This document shows positions 1-11,874 of a DNA stretch of 64,000 nt, piece by piece. The position numbers and the translations under genes are program-made. Every line of letters starts with the position of its first letter. The stretch's first letter is position 1. The notes under the pieces are model-generated. The model had not been told where the DNA came from and ran no database searches. It worked only from the letters and a program-made list of their open reading frames with translations. The DNA comes from Prinsepia uniflora (taxonomy: Eukaryota; Streptophyta; Magnoliopsida; Rosales; Rosaceae), in the NCBI GenBank assembly GCA_032719365.1, contig CM064873.1, positions 47,406,332 through 47,470,331 on the forward strand, written 5' to 3'.

Positions 1-1111
1 GCACACGTTGCTTATTACCGTGAGATATGACGTCTGGGACGTTAAGCGTCTGGGATGCCGAGTTTGATCCTGAAATGACCAACTCGATGAGACCCGTTGG
101 GGGTTCTAGGACCAGCCGTGTGGTGTCTTGGGCCCGCGGGGGGCGATACTGTTCGGCAGGGATCCTGCAAAAGACTTGACACCGATGTGGTGCCGGCCAA
201 AGGGGCTCCGATGCCTAAGTTAGTATCTGGGTGCCGAGGGGCAAGTAAATACAGTGCTCTGGATCGTGTCTTCGTGTCTTACCTTTGTGAAGGGTTTCGG
301 GGTATTTATAGTAGCCATAACTGTGGCAGTTGGGCTATTGTTTCGGTAGGTGAGCCACTGTTCCGGAGCAGGTTGTGCCTTGTGGCTGTGAGTCGTCTGA
401 CAAACCCTGGACATCCGGGGGGAGGCGCCAGCTGGAGTCCCAACCTGCCTTCGTCAGGGAGTTGGTAGGGCAGAACTGGTTAGGTGACTGTCGCAGCCAG
501 TTGTCGTCTGTTCATTGTCAGATATCGAGTGGCGGGTCTGCAGTTTGGTGCCGATCGGCGGGCCGTAGGCCGTGGGGGTGCGGATCGGGCAATCGGTCGG
601 CGGCCTTCCTGTCCTGGCGGGCCCTGTGCTTGGGTGGTCGGTCGATATGGTATCAACAGATGGTTATGTGATAAATATGGACTATTGGATCTATGAAATG
701 GGTTTTCAGTTGGATTTGTGTTTATGAATTTGGGCAGTGGCCCAATTGGTTTTGGATTTACGATTTTTGGGCTAAGGCCCTAATGGATTAATTGAGTAAA
801 TGTTTTGATTACTGATTTTCGATGCATGCATACTTTTTAGTGAAGGGCATAAATATCTTTGTGAAATGTGTTTTTATTAAACTATTGATTTTCGTCCATT
901 CACAGTTTTGAATGATTTTAATGCCCTTCAGGTTGATCACGGATGCGGGCTGTAGTAGAGACCGAGACATCGCACTCCTCCACCGATCCTGGCGTGCTCT
1001 GGGAGCCCCGTATGGGTTGAGGTACGTATTATCCCTTGTTTGATTCTTCATGTCAAGCGGGAGCATGACGCATCCCACGTAAATCTCGGGGGTTTGGGAT
1101 GGGTCGTGTCT
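1..1111 (+). repeat. Tekay-type LTR fragment (LTR-1), cut by window edge
   Basis: This is the right-hand part of a Ty3/gypsy LTR in plus orientation, interrupted at 95-658 by a Tat-type LTR. Positions 16-60 and 660-1111 match, in reverse complement, the solo LTR at 2849-5724, including the GTCTGGGACG blocks, the ATGCATGC block near 823 and the CCCTTCAGGTT block near 925. A sense-strand intron-like acceptor (CAG/G, 929-931) lies 29 nt after a TTCAC branch-like site. The LTR end is degraded (about GTGTCT instead of CTGTCA). A weak TGG-starting sequence follows near 1113 and could be a decayed primer site. It may be the 5' LTR of the element whose interior follows, but its 3' end differs from the LTR at 7472-13644, so it may be independent. 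Confidence 0.7.
95..658 (-). mobile_element. Tat-lineage LTR nested in LTR-1
   Basis: A GC-richer block inside LTR-1. It reads on the minus strand from TGTTGATACCATATCG (right end, 658) to about CCCCCAACG (left end, 95). It resembles the better-bounded Tat LTR at 42029-42674: the same ATATGGTAT near one end and the same CCGGTGTGGTRCCGGCC and CTCYGAYGCCYAAGT blocks near the other. No coding sequence and no second LTR accompany it, so it is probably a solo LTR. I could not find a convincing 5-bp target duplication (AGACC versus GATGG), so the exact left end is uncertain. Confidence 0.6.
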
Positions 1112-2541
1112 AGTGGCATGGGCTATGAATCTTGATTCAAGACTCCAATAGGAGCCATGAATTCTAATTAGGATTTGGATAAAAGTCAAGATATTAGAAT
1201 AAGACTCAGGAAAAAGTCAGAGTCGAAAATTTAGGGCTCGAAAAGACCCAGAAAATGGAAATGTTTTTACAAATTGAATATTATATAAGGCTTCGGGATG
1301 AGACCCGAAGCGATGTTACAGGCTCGATAAGTCTAGTTGTACAAATAAGGTGAAGTTGTTTAATGATTTCGGGTAGCTGAGCAAGGTAATAATACTGAAT
1401 AAATAATTGCTACCTTGGATAGGTAATTTGGTTAGCCACTTGAGAGAAAGGCTAGGAAATTGAATTATGATTGGATATCGTTAGTAAAGGAAATGATATC
1501 TCGATAAGGTCATTATGAGTTCCTGGTGATATCACTTGGAACAACTAGTACCCTAGCAATATTTATGGATTTAATAAAGGTATTGCCACCGTTCTTGAAT
1601 CAATTTGTAAAGCTTACACCAAGGGAGGACTAGTTGCATGTAAGTATAGTACTAGTTTTCGCTAACTAGTGAAATTCTTTAGGGGATTGTGTTGTCAGTT
1701 GACGGAATTAGCATAAACCTCCCAGCACAACTGAGGTAGTGACCAATTGGGTTTAATCAAAGATAGTAATGGAAGTTAATAAGTTTTGGGATTGGTAAGA
1801 CATTATAGGCAGGTTATTTACGATCGCAGTTTTGTTGATTTGTTGACGAGGAAGAAGAAAATGGGAATGAACGAAAAGCTCTATACCTGGGGAAATTTGA
1901 AGGGAACAAAACCCTAGAAACTAGATGGTCAGTAGGTCAGATGTTAGGTCACTAAATAGATTGCATTGTACTTGGAGCCTAATGATACTGTTGCATATGC
2001 TTTATAAAGACTGTATGGGAAGTTACCACAGGTGACCATAAGGTAGCCACTTAGATTCCCTAATGTTGAGGATCACAAATTAAAGATCTGAAGGTACTAT
2101 CATTATAGATAGAAGTACATGACTTTATGGACCATAAGAATTTAAAGTATTTCTTCAAGCAGAGAACTTCAAAGGATCTAAAACCAAGACAAGAAAGATG
2201 AGTGAAACTGGTTAAGGATTGTGAGTATACTATTGAGTATTATCTAAGTACCTTTAGTAGAACAACTGTGGATTCTATGATTCAACTTTTTTTATGCATT
2301 ATAAAGGAATCAAGATGTCTCGTATTTGCAGAAAACAATATAGGTAAGTTAGCACGAACTCAGTAATTGGCAGAGTATATGGATAAATACGATGAAATGT
2401 AAATAGGCTGAAGATGGAATGATGAAAGCTATATAAAGCTTGTTAGTCATTTTCAAATCCAGAATTGAAATAAGATTCACTTAATAAGAAAGTTGCATTT
2501 CAACCTATACAGATCCAGAAAAGTAAGAATAAGGTATGGGT
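1112..2541 (+). pseudogene. Degenerate Ty3/gypsy internal region, left part (RT/RNase H remnants)
   Basis: There is no long open frame, but short translated patches in the plus direction are recognisable. Positions 1534-1620 read like the chromovirus RT block with LAIFMDL followed by PPFLNQFVK. Positions 1690-1830 read like the end of RT (SVDGISIN, then EVVTNWV in another frame). Positions 2122-2200 read DHKNLKYFFKQR, and 2206-2290 read VKLVKDCEYTIEYY, the RNase H region. Many stops and frameshifts are present. Gag and protease appear largely deleted, because only about 420 bp separate LTR-1 from the RT patch. The interior continues after Cassandra copy 1, from 6059 to 7471. Confidence 0.7.
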
Positions 2542-2824
2542 TGTAAGACCCGTGTCTTGGGAAGAACGGTGAACAATCCCACATAGCTCGGGGAGAGAAA
2601 GGTGAAGTACCTTTTATGTGTGGGCACGTATCTATCTAGCGTGAGGTCTTTTGGGAGCTCACTGGATTTGGATTCCTTGGGAACTCCAAAGTTAAGGGAG
2701 TTTGGGCTGGTGCAATCCCAGAATGGGTGACCTCCTAGGAAGTTACACGTGAGTTCCCAGAAACAAAACGTAAAGGTTGGGCCCAAAGTGGACAATATCG
2801 TGCTAGATGGGTCGGGTTGTGACA
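2542..2824 (+). repeat. Cassandra 5' LTR with 5S rRNA-like core
   Basis: Starts TGTAAGACCC and ends TTGTGACA. The core 2681-2696 (GAACTCCAAAGTTAAG) and 2721-2743 (GAATGGGTGACCTCCTAGGA plus AGT) matches plant 5S rRNA, in which GAACTCCG.AGTTAAGCG and GGATGGGTGACCTCC form the pol III internal promoter. The intermediate element and the spacing between the two boxes are altered, so pol III activity is uncertain. Confidence 0.85.
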
Positions 2825-2827
2825 GAA

Positions 2828-2839
2828 TTGTATCAGAGT
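2828..2839 (+). other. Primer binding site (tRNA-iMet), Cassandra copy 1
   Basis: Lies three bases after the 5' LTR. It matches the initiator-Met PBS TGGTATCAGAGC with two changes. The same site is unaltered in Cassandra copy 2 (56317-56328, minus strand). Confidence 0.75.
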
Positions 2840-2848
2840 TGGACCTCG

Positions 2849-5724
2849 TGACAAGACCCATCCCAATCCCCCCGGGATTACCGTGGGATGTGTCATGCTC
2901 CCGTTTGACATGAAGTGTCAGACAAGGGATAACCGAAAGCCGTTGCCCCGACGGGTGTCCAGAGTACGCAAGGATCGTTGGAGGAGGCATGCAATGTCCC
3001 AGTCTCTGCTGCAGTCGCATCGTCGATAAACCTGAAGGGCATTAAAAACAATAAAGGCTCTGAGTGGACGAAAATAAACAAGTTCATAAAAATACATTTT
3101 ATAAGACATTTATGCCCCTCAGTAAAAACGTATGCATGCATCAAAAACAGTAATCAAATATTTATTAGAAATAACTGTTAGGGCCTTAGCCCAGAAACCA
3201 CAAACACACTTTCAATCAAAAGTCGTTTCATAAATCCCGTGGTACACATACACCAAATTACCATCTCTGGCATCCCAGATGCCTAGCGTCCCAGACGCTT
3301 GACGTCCCAAACGTCATATCTCACGGTATTAAAGTGACGCGTGCTGCCCGGAGTCTCACCGGGTCCATATCTCTGACATCCCAGATGCCTGACGTCCCAG
3401 ACGTCTAATCATAGCAATCCTGCTCCTGAGTCATCATACGGTCCGGCCGCTCCGTACAATGACCCCTCGCAGGCAATGCACCGTGACTTCCCCAGTGTCC
3501 CACACACCTGGAGGAGACCATTACAATCCTCATATCGAGATGGTTTATGGAAAACAGTTTATCGTTCATTTCCAAAATATCGCAAGGGCCCTGCCCCGAA
3601 TTTCCATAAAACCATCACAAGTCCAAATACTTGGTTTATTAAATCCAAAATCATTTATTCAATTCCATTTTAGGGTCCCCGACCCGAAATCACATTTATA
3701 AATCAACTGGGCCCCTGGCCCGATTTAGTAAATCAACTGGGCCCACGACCCGATATTAAAACTCAAATGGGTCTTAGCCCGAGTTTACTTTATCAAGTCT
3801 ATAACCGTTTCATGAAATCGTATCCAAACCACAAACATGGAAATCAGTGCAAAACCGAAAAACCTCGATTTACGTGCAAACACGTAAATCGCCTCGAAGT
3901 GCGTGAAATCATATTAATTCATCAATATCCGAATGAAATCATATAATCACAAATATAACCATCATGAAATAGTTATGCATGCATAGAATTTATAAAACCA
4001 ATGTCCACTCACAGACCGTTTAACCATGTGCCTCGATACGCGTGTCATCGGCCTTCCCGGACCCCTTCACTAACACCGGGACTCCCAAACCTGTTCATAT
4101 CAAATTAGAGGGTTACTAACCTCTTCATTAACATCCTATTCAAGTCCCGTAATTTTCCCGAATTTTCAACTATTTTTAAACTCGATTTAAAACCTTTCGG
4201 ACATCCCGAACAATGTCGGAACGGGGTCCGATTGACACGAAACCAACGCTAAAATGTTCTTTACATTGTATAGGATAAAAGTCGTTTTTAACTCACCTTG
4301 AAAAACAGTCCAACGCGCCGTCACGCGCCGCCGTGAGTGGCTGCGCGTGACACCCACGCGCCTGCTACAGTAGAAGCTACAGTCATCGTCCCAACCCGAC
4401 TGACTGATAAACGGGTCCGGTTGGCCCGCGGCGTGACCCGACTGGTATTCCGTCAATTACAACTCGATTCCATCCGTTTTGGATCCTAACATGATCATTA
4501 ACCATCCAATTAGAGTTCCATGTCCTTAATTAGCCTTAACAACCCCATTAAACTAACCTTCGACCCGTGATCACCCCAACGGGTCGATCCCCAGAACTTA
4601 CTGATTTCAGGACCATAACCATATTAACTTCCCATTAAGCTTCCTAAGGCTAATACGAACTGAAACAAACGATCAATTTGACAAGAAATTACCTGGAAGT
4701 GATCGTCCAAGTCTCTGCAACTTCACTGAAATAGGAACCTCCATTCCAGCCCAGCAGTGGCTGGCTCCCCTCAAATTTGATGGGATTCAGTTCCTATCAC
4801 TCTCATAGGACTCAAACTGTCCTTCGTTTGGTCCAACAACCCTCAAAGATTAAACTCTAAATTTTCCCTCCATTTTTCGATTTTCACGGTTTCAGAATCC
4901 CTCAAGTCTCCTCAGCCCATTTTCTCTCCAAAATGATTCACTCAGCTCACTCTCAGTCCCTATAATCAAACAGCCCGTAGAAAAAACCCCTCAGTGCCTC
5001 TGTGAATTGTCCCCCACAACTGACCCAAGACTGAAACAAAATGGTTGCCCGTGCTCTGAGTTTCTCCTAGTCTAGAGCATGCCATGCTCCCACTCAGCCT
5101 CAAACTTCAAAACAGGGTTAAACAATTCCCCCCAATGTTACTAACACAATTAAACAATCCCTTGGCCTAATAACAAGCTTACACAATTGCATCACTTGTT
5201 CCACGGCTCCCCACTCACGGTTGTTTCAAATGCAACCCAAAATTACCATTTTTCCCTCCAATTGACAGATTACCAAAATGCCCTTCAACTTTCGTGACCC
5301 GTCACTCGGTCACCCGATGTCCGTTTTCAGCGTGCCACCTGTAGTTGTACTCAGGGCATCGAGACCTACCTAACGGTCCTCGGCCCTCGGCCATCGGACC
5401 TCCCGATCAAAAAGTCAACATTTTCGCCCCTTTCAATCCAAATTACGAAAACGTCCTTAGACTTCCGAACGTCATAACTTTCACCTCGAACGTCGGAATC
5501 GACCGTGCCACCCGTCTATGAACTCGTGACGTCCCAAACTACGTCACGATCATCGGTCAAAGTCCATTTGACGGACCGAATTAAAAGTCAACGTTTTACC
5601 CACGACTAGGGGCAGAACGGTCATTTTGCATCGTCCGTCCGATATCGTCCAACTAATCACCGATTAATCCACTAATCATGATTAGTTACTAATCTAATCC
5701 CAGAATTCGGGATGGGTCGTTACA
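2849..5724 (-). mobile_element. Solo Tekay-type LTR (LTR-2) nested in Cassandra copy 1
   Basis: On the plus strand it starts TGACAAGACCC and ends GGGTCGTTACA. Perfect 5-bp target duplications CCTCG flank it (2844-2848 and 5725-5729). There is no internal region, so it is a solo LTR of 2876 bp. In sense (minus) orientation it has an intron-like segment: donor GTGAG at 4012, branch-like CTCAG with A at 3061, and CAG/G acceptor at 3032, 981 bp in all. A possible upstream intron runs from 4692 (CAG/GTAATT) to 4091 (ACAG/G). A twin TGACGT dyad lies at 5526-5547 and a GCGCGTG/CACGCGC hairpin at 4343-4361. Three or more GGG...CCC dyads fill 3660-3780. Confidence 0.93.
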
Positions 5725-5775
5725 CCTCGACCGGAAGTGTGCTAGTGAGGACGCTGGGCCCCAAGGTGGGTGGAT

Positions 5776-6058
5776 TATAAGACCCTTGTCTTGGGAAAAA
5801 TGGTGAACAATCCCACATCGCTCGGGGAGGGAAAGGTGAAGTACCTTATATGTTTGGGCATGTATATATCTAGCGTGAGGCCTTTTGTTAGCTCACTGGC
5901 TTTGGATTCCTTGGGAACTCCAAAGTTAAGGGAGTTTGGGTTGTACGATCCCAAGACGGGTGACCTCTTGAGAAGTTGCACGTGAATTCCCAGAAACAAA
6001 ACCGTGAGGGCTGGGCCCAAAACGAATAATATCGTGCTAGATGAGTCGGGTTGTGACA
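5776..6058 (+). repeat. Cassandra 3' LTR with 5S rRNA-like core
   Basis: Same length (283 bp) and order as the 5' LTR. It starts TATAAGACCC (G to A at the second base) and ends TTGTGACA. 5S-like boxes lie at 5915-5930 and 5955-5976. It differs from the 5' LTR at many positions, so the insertion is not recent. The short interior before it (5730-5775) has the Cassandra-like GGACGCTGGGCCCCAAGG stretch that also occurs in copy 2. Confidence 0.85.
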
Positions 6059-7471
6059 TGGATGATCTGGATAGATAATCAAGTCCTGTAATTCAGATGT
6101 ATAATTAAGGAGTGAATAACGACGACATTACCTTATGTTTAGAAAAGTCAGTGATGTCATGGATATGGATACCGGTTTAGGACACAAACATGAGTTAGAA
6201 TGTTGGACTGAGATTTGAGAAAAGTTGGAATTGAGAACTATAGTTCAGAAGGAAGCTAAAAAATGAAGTTGTTGGTTACAATCTCAAATAATGAATTGGA
6301 TTTCGATAGGAACTCAAGCTATGATTACAAGCTCAAGTTTTGGTTATGTTTTAGCTCGGTACTAAGTATAGTAAGTGTATTAGACAAACTTTGTGCGTTT
6401 TTTGGTATGGTTATTTTGTTGGTACCTTGTGAATGATATTTGGATTCAACCCTAGTTGGAATGTGAGTCGAGAATTTGTGTTAGATTGTGAGGCTTGTGT
6501 TATTTAGTTCATAAATTGTTTCCACTATTAGGGTGATACATTTTCTCAAATAGTCAAAGTTAAGGATGTCCCTAGGCAATTGATGCTCGGGATACTAGCC
6601 TATGTGTGGTGCTATTATGCGGTATGTGTGATACGTGAGTTGAGATTTAGTTCAACCTAGTTGTGAGGCTGATGTGATTTAACTTATGGGTTATGTTATT
6701 ACAACTGTGATAAGTTCTTGAGTATGACTCAGACAATATTTAGTATAATTTTCAAAGTGGCATATACATATTGGATTAGAACATGAGTATCAAGGATTGG
6801 TTGGGTAATTTGTTGATTTTGGCATTACTGATATTTTTGTCTAGGTAATTTTGTATTATCTGATAAGTGTAGGTTTTGGGAAATGTAGGCCACGAATTGT
6901 TTAACAAAATTTTATGATTGTTGTGGTCCCAAAATCTATAGTTACATGATTTAATCCGTGGAATATGCCCACTATTGTGGTAAGGTGTTTCCCCAGTCAA
7001 GTGATGCTCGAGGTAGTATATAGTATTATTGTTCATTGTCATTAGTGCTTGAATTAATGATAAGTTCTATTTGGTTGGCAAAGACCAGGTAGTGAAAGGT
7101 GTAATGAGATTTTAGATATGTCCAAATGTAAGTAAATACAGTTCTTGGACATGGCCTGGGCAATACCAAGTTTTGTTCCCAGGTCGTTCATGTGTTATAG
7201 ATAGGTTACACAAGATCTCGGAGTTACTCATATTCAAATGAAGTTGTGTTTTAGTGATCGTTTTCGAAAAGAAACTGATGACAAATTCACTTTGAAGTTG
7301 TTCAGTTGTCTAATTTGAGTATGAAGATAAGACTGAGTTTGGATCCCGAAAGTTTATTCCTTGCTGGGGAATCTGGATGTGATGTAATTTGATGTGGATT
7401 TAGAACGGTAAGTGTAATCTCCATATTGGGCTATCTACAATTTAAAGGAAGAAATTTTTTAAGGGGTAGGT
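6059..7471 (+). pseudogene. Degenerate gypsy internal region, right part, ending in a polypurine tract
   Basis: Continuation of the decayed plus-strand element after Cassandra copy 1. I found no recognisable domain here; integrase would be expected from position. The right end is purine-rich (7445-7470, AAGGAAG then AAGGGGTAGG) directly before an LTR start at 7472, as expected for a polypurine tract. AT-rich, no long open frame. Confidence 0.55.
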
Positions 7472-7818
7472 TGTAATGACCCGGAAATTCGAGAAAAGTG
7501 AAATTGGAAAATTAAAAAGGAAAGACAATTTTGCTCCTACGGGGTTAAAAGTTGACCTTTTGATCTGGACATTTTATGAGGACCGTTACATAGCCATTGA
7601 CATTCTGAGCTCGTAGACAGGTGATATGCTGAAATTAGAGATCGTACGGATTTGAGATGGGTCAAAATTAACAAGGGGCATTTTGGTAATTTTACACATA
7701 GGGGTATTTTGGTTAATTTACAAGAGGAATCTAGGTTAATCTAGATGATTCTTGTACTTCCTCCCTTATCCCTTTCCTAACACTGACATACTTACATTAT
7801 GTATGTGAGGTTGGTATG

Positions 7819-10539
7819 TGACACGACCCATCCCAATCCTCCTTGGATTAACCCGGGATGTGTCATACTCTCGTCTGACACCCCGTGCCAGACCAAGGAT
7901 ATACCTAACCCTCTCGGGCTTCCAGAGTACGCCAGGATCTGTTGAGGCATGTGATGTCTCTGTCTCTACTATAGCTCGCATCCGCGATCAACCTAAAAGG
8001 TATTAAAACAGGAAAAACTATGAGTGGACGGAAATAAACAGTTTATAAAACCATTTCAGGAAAAGATTTATACCCTTCACTAAAAAGTATGCATGCATTA
8101 GAAAACAAGTTATAACAACCACTTTCTTTAAATCAAATCATATGGCTTTTAAAATTAAAACTCAGTGAAAACGTTTATCAATCAAAGCCATTTCCTTAGT
8201 AGGGTTTCAGCCCAAAACCAAACACATGGGATCTCTGCCCAAATCAGTCAAAAACAGTATAGCCAATCCTCGACATCCCAGATGTCTAATCAATAATGTC
8301 ATGGTCTCTAAGGTTACGTGTGCCACTCGATGTCTCAAGTCCAAGTACTCCCCAGGATCCACTAGTGTCCGGGTGATATCACCGGACACTGTCTTGGGTG
8401 ATATCCATATCTAGCAATCCTGATCATGAGCCTCTCCTCGTCGGAGCAGCCCCTTTCAAGAGCGGCTCCTCCCAGGCAATGCACTATGACTACTCTAGGA
8501 TACTACGAGACATCTGGAGGAGACAATCGAGTGGAAAATCATTATAAACCCTTTATACCTCAAATCCAGTCTAAAGCATTTTAACAGGGTTTCAGCCCGA
8601 GGTATAGTTTCCACAACCGTTTCTTCCAAATCAAGATTCCCCAAATCCGATCCAATCCAAATATCATAGGGATTCTGCCCAAAATCATCTCAATGGGGTC
8701 TTAAACCCGAAATCTCATTTCATAAATCACAACTGGGATTTAAGCCCGATATCATAAATGAACTGGGCCTCAAGCCCATTATCTCATTTCCAAATCCAAA
8801 ATCATTTCATTGTTCAGATCATTTGAAAACACAAGCACGTGTAAAACCTGGCCTAAGCCTAAGGTACAACATAACACATAAATATTGAAATACGGGCAAT
8901 ACCACATTATATGAAAATGCCAAAACACCACAATCATATGCTCTCAAGGCATCTCAAATCACATATATAAAACATATAAAACAGTTATGCATGCATCATA
9001 TTTAGAAATCAAATGTCCACTCACAGATTGTCCAACCTGGGCGCCTGCAAGCTGTGCCATAAGCCATTCCGGGCTATACTGAACTCTTCGGGTCATCCAG
9101 ACTTACCCAAAACATACTTAAAGGTCAATACCAACCTTGAAAAGTCCTAATAAAAAACCCTCAAAACTCCCGGAAAAGTCAACGTGTCCCAGACGAGCAT
9201 CTCTAGGCTAAAAACCTCAATTTGTCCCGGACACCACCACTGGATTCAAATTGTCGAATTCTTTCGAATGGGATCGGTCTCACCTCCAAATTCTTACCTA
9301 CGTGCCATTCAAAGTTCCCGATTAACTCTAATCAAAGTCAACGCTGACGTCAGCCTGACAGGTCTGACACTTGTTAGGTCTGACACGTATCAGCCCTTGA
9401 TTGGTCTACGTGTCCTACCACGTGTCCTCTAACACCTCTAGTAGTATGCCACGTGGCACCACCTGATTAGTCCATGTGGTTTGACATGTCAGTGATAACT
9501 GTACCTGAAAACTACCACGTGGCAAGACTCTATTGGCCACGTGGCCTGACACCTTTGACAGATGATGACGTCGCCCGCTGACATCATCATCATCTACTTC
9601 TCGACAGGTCGACCTGTTTTCTTGCAATTGGGTCAACCGAACCCTCGACCTAACCCGACTTGTTCTTAGCCATCCAGCCACCAAAACTCCCCATTTTTAA
9701 ACCCCTAGACTCGTCTCGATCCCTAGAAGTGATCTATGAACCCAGAATTAGCCAAAAAGGTCTCGAAATTACCTTCCCAATGATGAAAAGTGGCGGTCAC
9801 CTGCAACCGTGCTTCCCCGTTGATTCTAGCCTCTCCAATCGTTGTTTTTGGTCCCTAAACACTCGTATAGACAAAAAGAACACAACCCAAACATTAGAAA
9901 CCTTCTCAAATGTCCAAAAATTAAAAACCAATTTCAAACTCTAAAACGATTTCGGGTTACCTTGTTTCGTGATTTCCTCCGTTGTCCACGGTGGTCCTGC
10001 CGTGTTCCTCGCCGTCTCCAGTCTCTTACTCACCCTCAGTCTCTCTCTCATTTTTTGGTCTAAGCTGAAGAAGATGTAAACGATTTTGGGGTAGGTTTGT
10101 GTGGGTTTCGGGTGTAAAGGAACAAAGAAGATGAAAACATTGGATCCCAAAATATTAATGGGCCAATCAGATGAGTGACACTTGTCACTCATCAATTGGT
10201 CCACCCAGATATTTTACGCAATCCAAATAAGCCAACTATCCAATTTCTCGGTATGTGTGAATAGTATCATTTTCCTTTCGTGAACCATAACTTTTCCGTC
10301 TGACGTCCGATTTTGACGTGCTGCTTGTCTACGGACTCGTATGATCTTAATCTAAGTAACAGTCCTTAATCCTCATGCATTTGACCTCCCGAATCAAAAG
10401 TCAACATTTTGCCCATTCCAAGGGCAAAATTGTCATTTTACGCCAACCGTCTGAAAAATCCTCAACTAATTCCCAATTAGTCCCGATAATCCTTAATTAT
10501 TCCTTAATTAATCCTGTAAACTCGGGCTGAGTTGTTATA
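7819..10539 (-). mobile_element. Solo Tekay-type LTR (LTR-3) nested in LTR-4
   Basis: Plus-strand ends TGACACGACCC and GAGTTGTTATA, with perfect target duplications GTATG (7814-7818 and 10540-10544). Length 2721 bp, no interior. Sense-strand intron-like signals are donor GTGAG at 9024, branch-like A at 8021 and TAG/G acceptor at 7993 (1032 bp). The donor and branch blocks are exact reverse complements over nine bases (9015-9023 and 8021-8029). GGG...CCC dyads occur at 8586-8780. Position 9352 carries TGACGTCA. Confidence 0.93.
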
Positions 10540-11874
10540 GTATGCACATAAGTGGGTTCGGTGGATGGTGGCCGAGAGGAGGAAAAATAAAGAAAAAAGA
10601 GAGAAAACCCAGATAGAAGAAGGGGATAACCAAGGAAAGAGAAGGAAATAAATAGGGAGAAAGAATGAGAGAAATAATGGGAAAAAGAAGAGAAAACGAA
10701 GGTGAAGGGCTGGGAGAAAATAGTATACTAGAGAAACCAAGAATCTGGCCCGTGAATTTATGATATTCTAGTCGTGGAAGCTTGGAACAAGGATCCTGGT
10801 GATCTTCCTTAGACCCAGACAATCGCAAAGAGCTAGAGCATCACGATTTTGGACATAGGAGAGAACTGGAAAAAAGGTTTGAAAAGTTTGCTAAAAACTC
10901 TAGGTAAGTGTCTCTAAATTCTAGGTTCTTTTCATTGAGTTACAAAGCATTGAACAATTCTAAGGATTAAATAGAGAGGAATTGATGTTTAAAGGATGAA
11001 AAATGATGAAGTTTGGATGGATTTTGGACCGGGTCAGGTCGCTCGGGTTAGGTCACCCGGGTCGGGTCTCAGTTGCAGACCCGTGGGTCGACCTACCTAA
11101 GGTTGCTCGAGATGAACAGTAGCTGCGCATGAATCCCAAGCGTAGAGAAGGTACAAGGCGTGTGGCGATGCATGCTGGCTCACCTCGAAATATGGTCAAT
11201 ACATCTTTGATGTTCTTGATGTTACGATTCGAATGGTTTAGCTTGCGAGACGATCAAACATTGTCTCGAGAAAGTTTCCGACGGGTTATGTATTATTTTA
11301 AATCTGTTTAAAATTCTAAAAAATTAGGGGATTAAAATATGAGTTATTTAGGATGATTAGTAACCCTTAGAAGTGATTTATGACATGCAGTAAATGTTTG
11401 AAAATTAGGGGGAAGCATGCAAGTCGGATCTTGACTACGTTGACGATGTGTGAGTGGACCTTTCTTTTCTTTAATTATTATGCATGCATATTTGAGTATT
11501 GTAAATTCTTTACTATGTGATTATGTGAGGTTGGATTGATTGTGATTTTTATATAATTTTTGGTGATTTCAAGGAAAGTTTTTTATTGCACATTTTACAA
11601 CGTTTTGCATGCACTGAGTTTTGGGCTTAGGCTCAGATTCTGAGACATGGACTTGGTTTTAGAACTTGATATATGTTATAAAAAGTGTGTTTTCTCGATG
11701 TTTGTGCATCGTGTGTATTGTTGACAACTTTCCTCGGATTGTTGGATAGCACTTAGATGTTGTATCCCTGAGCGAGTTGTTATGTTAGACACACTCAAAT
11801 GATGTACCCCTGAGAGGGCACTCGGATGCTGTATCCTCAAGTGGTTGGTTTACCAGTACTGTAGTTTGATGATG

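Larger units (their letters stand above)
2542..6058 (+). mobile_element. Cassandra-type TRIM, copy 1 (split by a solo LTR)
   Basis: A terminal-repeat retrotransposon in miniature: two 283-bp LTRs (2542-2824 and 5776-6058), a tRNA-iMet primer site and a very short interior with no coding capacity. Without the nested 2876-bp solo LTR and its extra 5-bp duplication it is about 636 bp. Flanks TGGGT (2537-2541) and TGGAT (6059-6063) are a one-mismatch target duplication. It landed in the decayed gypsy interior, which resumes at 6059. The 5S rRNA-like LTR core is the hallmark of Cassandra. It is non-autonomous and would need enzymes from other elements. Confidence 0.85.

Noticed and set aside
97..468. 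Open frame of 123 codons on the plus strand at the left edge
   Set aside because: It lies across a non-coding Tat-type LTR, has no domain, and several overlapping frames of similar length occur there because the region is GC-rich.
2681..2743. A genuine 5S rRNA gene
   Set aside because: Only the internal-promoter boxes match; the flanks are LTR sequence with primer site and target duplication, so it is a Cassandra LTR, not an rRNA gene.
2505..3020. 171-codon minus-strand open frame
   Set aside because: It runs antisense across the Cassandra LTR and the end of a solo LTR; similar frames at 5775-6059 and 56181-56465 arise from the same repeat.
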